A stretch of 5,380 bases of DNA. It comes from Methylococcaceae bacterium. Lineage in GTDB: Bacteria > Pseudomonadota > Gammaproteobacteria > Methylococcales > Methylomonadaceae. A program made the translations under genes and the position numbers. The stretch covers positions 1 through 5,380 of the forward strand of contig SXIZ01000159.1 in the NCBI GenBank assembly GCA_005779525.1, read 5' to 3'. Positions 4,445-5,380 of this stretch are shown in pieces (position 1 is the stretch's first letter; each line of letters opens with the position of its first letter). The notes under the pieces are model-generated. The model was not told the DNA's origin, ran no database searches, and saw nothing but the letters and a program-made list of their open reading frames with translations.

Positions 4445-5380
4445 TTAATTTTTAGCATCGCTGGGAAACACGCCATCAAGCTCGTCAAACTCATCATGGT
4501 GCATATGATGTTTTGCATGCACCGGGCGTATCGCTAAATTGGCACAAAAACCGACGACTAATAACGATGCCATAATATACATTGTGATGTTGTATGCATC
4601 GGCTTTAGCCACGCCTTGACCAATTTGATATTCCCGCAAGTAATTGACCAAAACCGGACCTAATACCCCAGCAATTGACCAAGCGGTCAACAAGCGCCCA
4701 TGAATACCCCCGACAAAACGCGTCCCGAAAATATCCGCTAAATATGCTGGAATTGTTGCAAAGCCACCGCCATACATACTCATAATCACGGCATACAGTA
4801 GAATAAACATCCCCATATTTCCTAGCATGCCCATGGTAGGAATCGTCGCATACAAGATAGCCCCGAGCACAAAAAACACAAAATACGTATTTTTACGCCC
4901 TAAAAAATCCGACGCCGAAGACCAAATAAAGCGCCCGCCCATATTAAATAAACTCAGTAAACCCACAAATCCAGCGGCTGCCGCTGGCGTTACCGTGCCC
5001 TTGAATATTTCCTGAATCATGACCGAGGCTTGCCCCAACACCCCAATTCCGGCAGTCACATTCAAACACAACACCAACCATAACAAATAAAACTGTGGCG
5101 TTTTTAAAGCTTGGTCAATATGTACATGCTTATCACTTATCATTTTGTTGGATTGCACTGCGGGGGTCCAACCTTCCGGTTGCCAGTCATTAGGCGGAAT
5201 ACGGATGCTAAGTGCTCCAATACTCATCGAGATAAAATACACACATCCCATCACGATAAAGGCCTGCATCACCCCTACCGAGGTGGCAGATTTAAAATAA
5301 TCCATCAACATTACGGCTAAAGGCGCACCGATCATTGCACCGCCACCAAATCCCATGATCGCCATACCAGTTGCCATCCC
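4445..5380 (-). CDS. OFA-family MFS transporter (oxalate/formate antiporter-like), C-terminal part
   Basis: The frame ends at TAA 4447-4445 and is open to the right edge, so the N-terminal helices are outside the window; the first in-window Met (5377) is internal. Numbered from that Met, the 310 residues contain about eight hydrophobic helices. Family marks are GMAIMGFGGGAMIGAPLA (4-21) in the first half, the central loop PPNDWQPEGWTP (61-72), TPQFYLLWLVL (93-103), the second-half motif-A copy GRFIWSSASDFLGRK (148-162), and a His-rich end HAKHHMHHDEF (287-297) like the KHHM tail of OFA proteins. OFA members exchange or import small carboxylates (oxalate, formate and others). In the penultimate helix I see LLTAWSIAG (229-237) without the Lys needed in OxlT, so oxalate is doubtful. 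It is paired with a small-subunit gene downstream. Confidence 0.92.
   Translation of the reverse strand, partial: GMATGMAIMGFGGGAMIGAPLAVMLMDYFKSATSVGVMQAFIVMGCVYFISMSIGALSIRIPPNDWQPEGWTPAVQSNKMISDKHVHIDQALKTPQFYLLWLVLCLNVTAGIGVLGQASVMIQEIFKGTVTPAAAAGFVGLLSLFNMGGRFIWSSASDFLGRKNTYFVFFVLGAILYATIPTMGMLGNMGMFILLYAVIMSMYGGGFATIPAYLADIFGTRFVGGIHGRLLTAWSIAGVLGPVLVNYLREYQIGQGVAKADAYNITMYIMASLLVVGFCANLAIRPVHAKHHMHHDEFDELDGVFPSDAKN

Noticed and set aside
4827..5320. Two plus-strand frames (4827-5015 and 5111-5320)
   Set aside because: Both are antisense to the OFA transporter, without ribosome binding sites or recognisable products.

Overview
The window reads as chromosomal DNA of a Gram-negative bacterium, most likely a gammaproteobacterium. 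The main support is the block lpxK - ycaR - kdsB (lipid A kinase, Trm112-like protein, CMP-Kdo synthetase), whose proteins closely resemble their enterobacterial counterparts. Base composition looks moderate. Nothing visible fixes the genus; a Legionellales-like organism is possible, but that is only a guess.

Layout. At the left edge (1-297, minus strand) lies the N-terminal part of a pentapeptide-repeat protein that runs out of the window. A gene-free stretch of about 500 bases (298-799) follows. It holds several stem-loops, including a textbook minus-strand intrinsic terminator (478-501) with no coding sequence upstream of it, so a small RNA or an attenuated leader is likely. A 54-residue lipoprotein gene (800-964, plus strand) comes next. 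It converges on kdsB, and the two share a bidirectional terminator (1045-1082).

From 1080 to the right edge all genes are on the minus strand. In order of transcription they are: an OFA-family (oxalate/formate-antiporter-like) MFS transporter cut by the right edge, a 42-residue single-helix protein of the kind known as MFS transporter small subunit, an HcaT-like MFS permease, lpxK, ycaR and kdsB. Gaps are short (15, 52 and 43 bases) or replaced by overlaps (8 and 4 bases), and no terminator is visible between them, so one transcript could cover all six. The tightest coupling is lpxK-ycaR-kdsB.

Functionally, LpxK makes lipid IVA in the inner membrane and KdsB makes CMP-Kdo, the sugar donor added to lipid IVA next. 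The cluster therefore supplies both substrates of the Kdo transferase. The two upstream transporters have no evident link to lipopolysaccharide. The most unusual items are the untranslated structured region 380-600 and the tiny transporter subunit.
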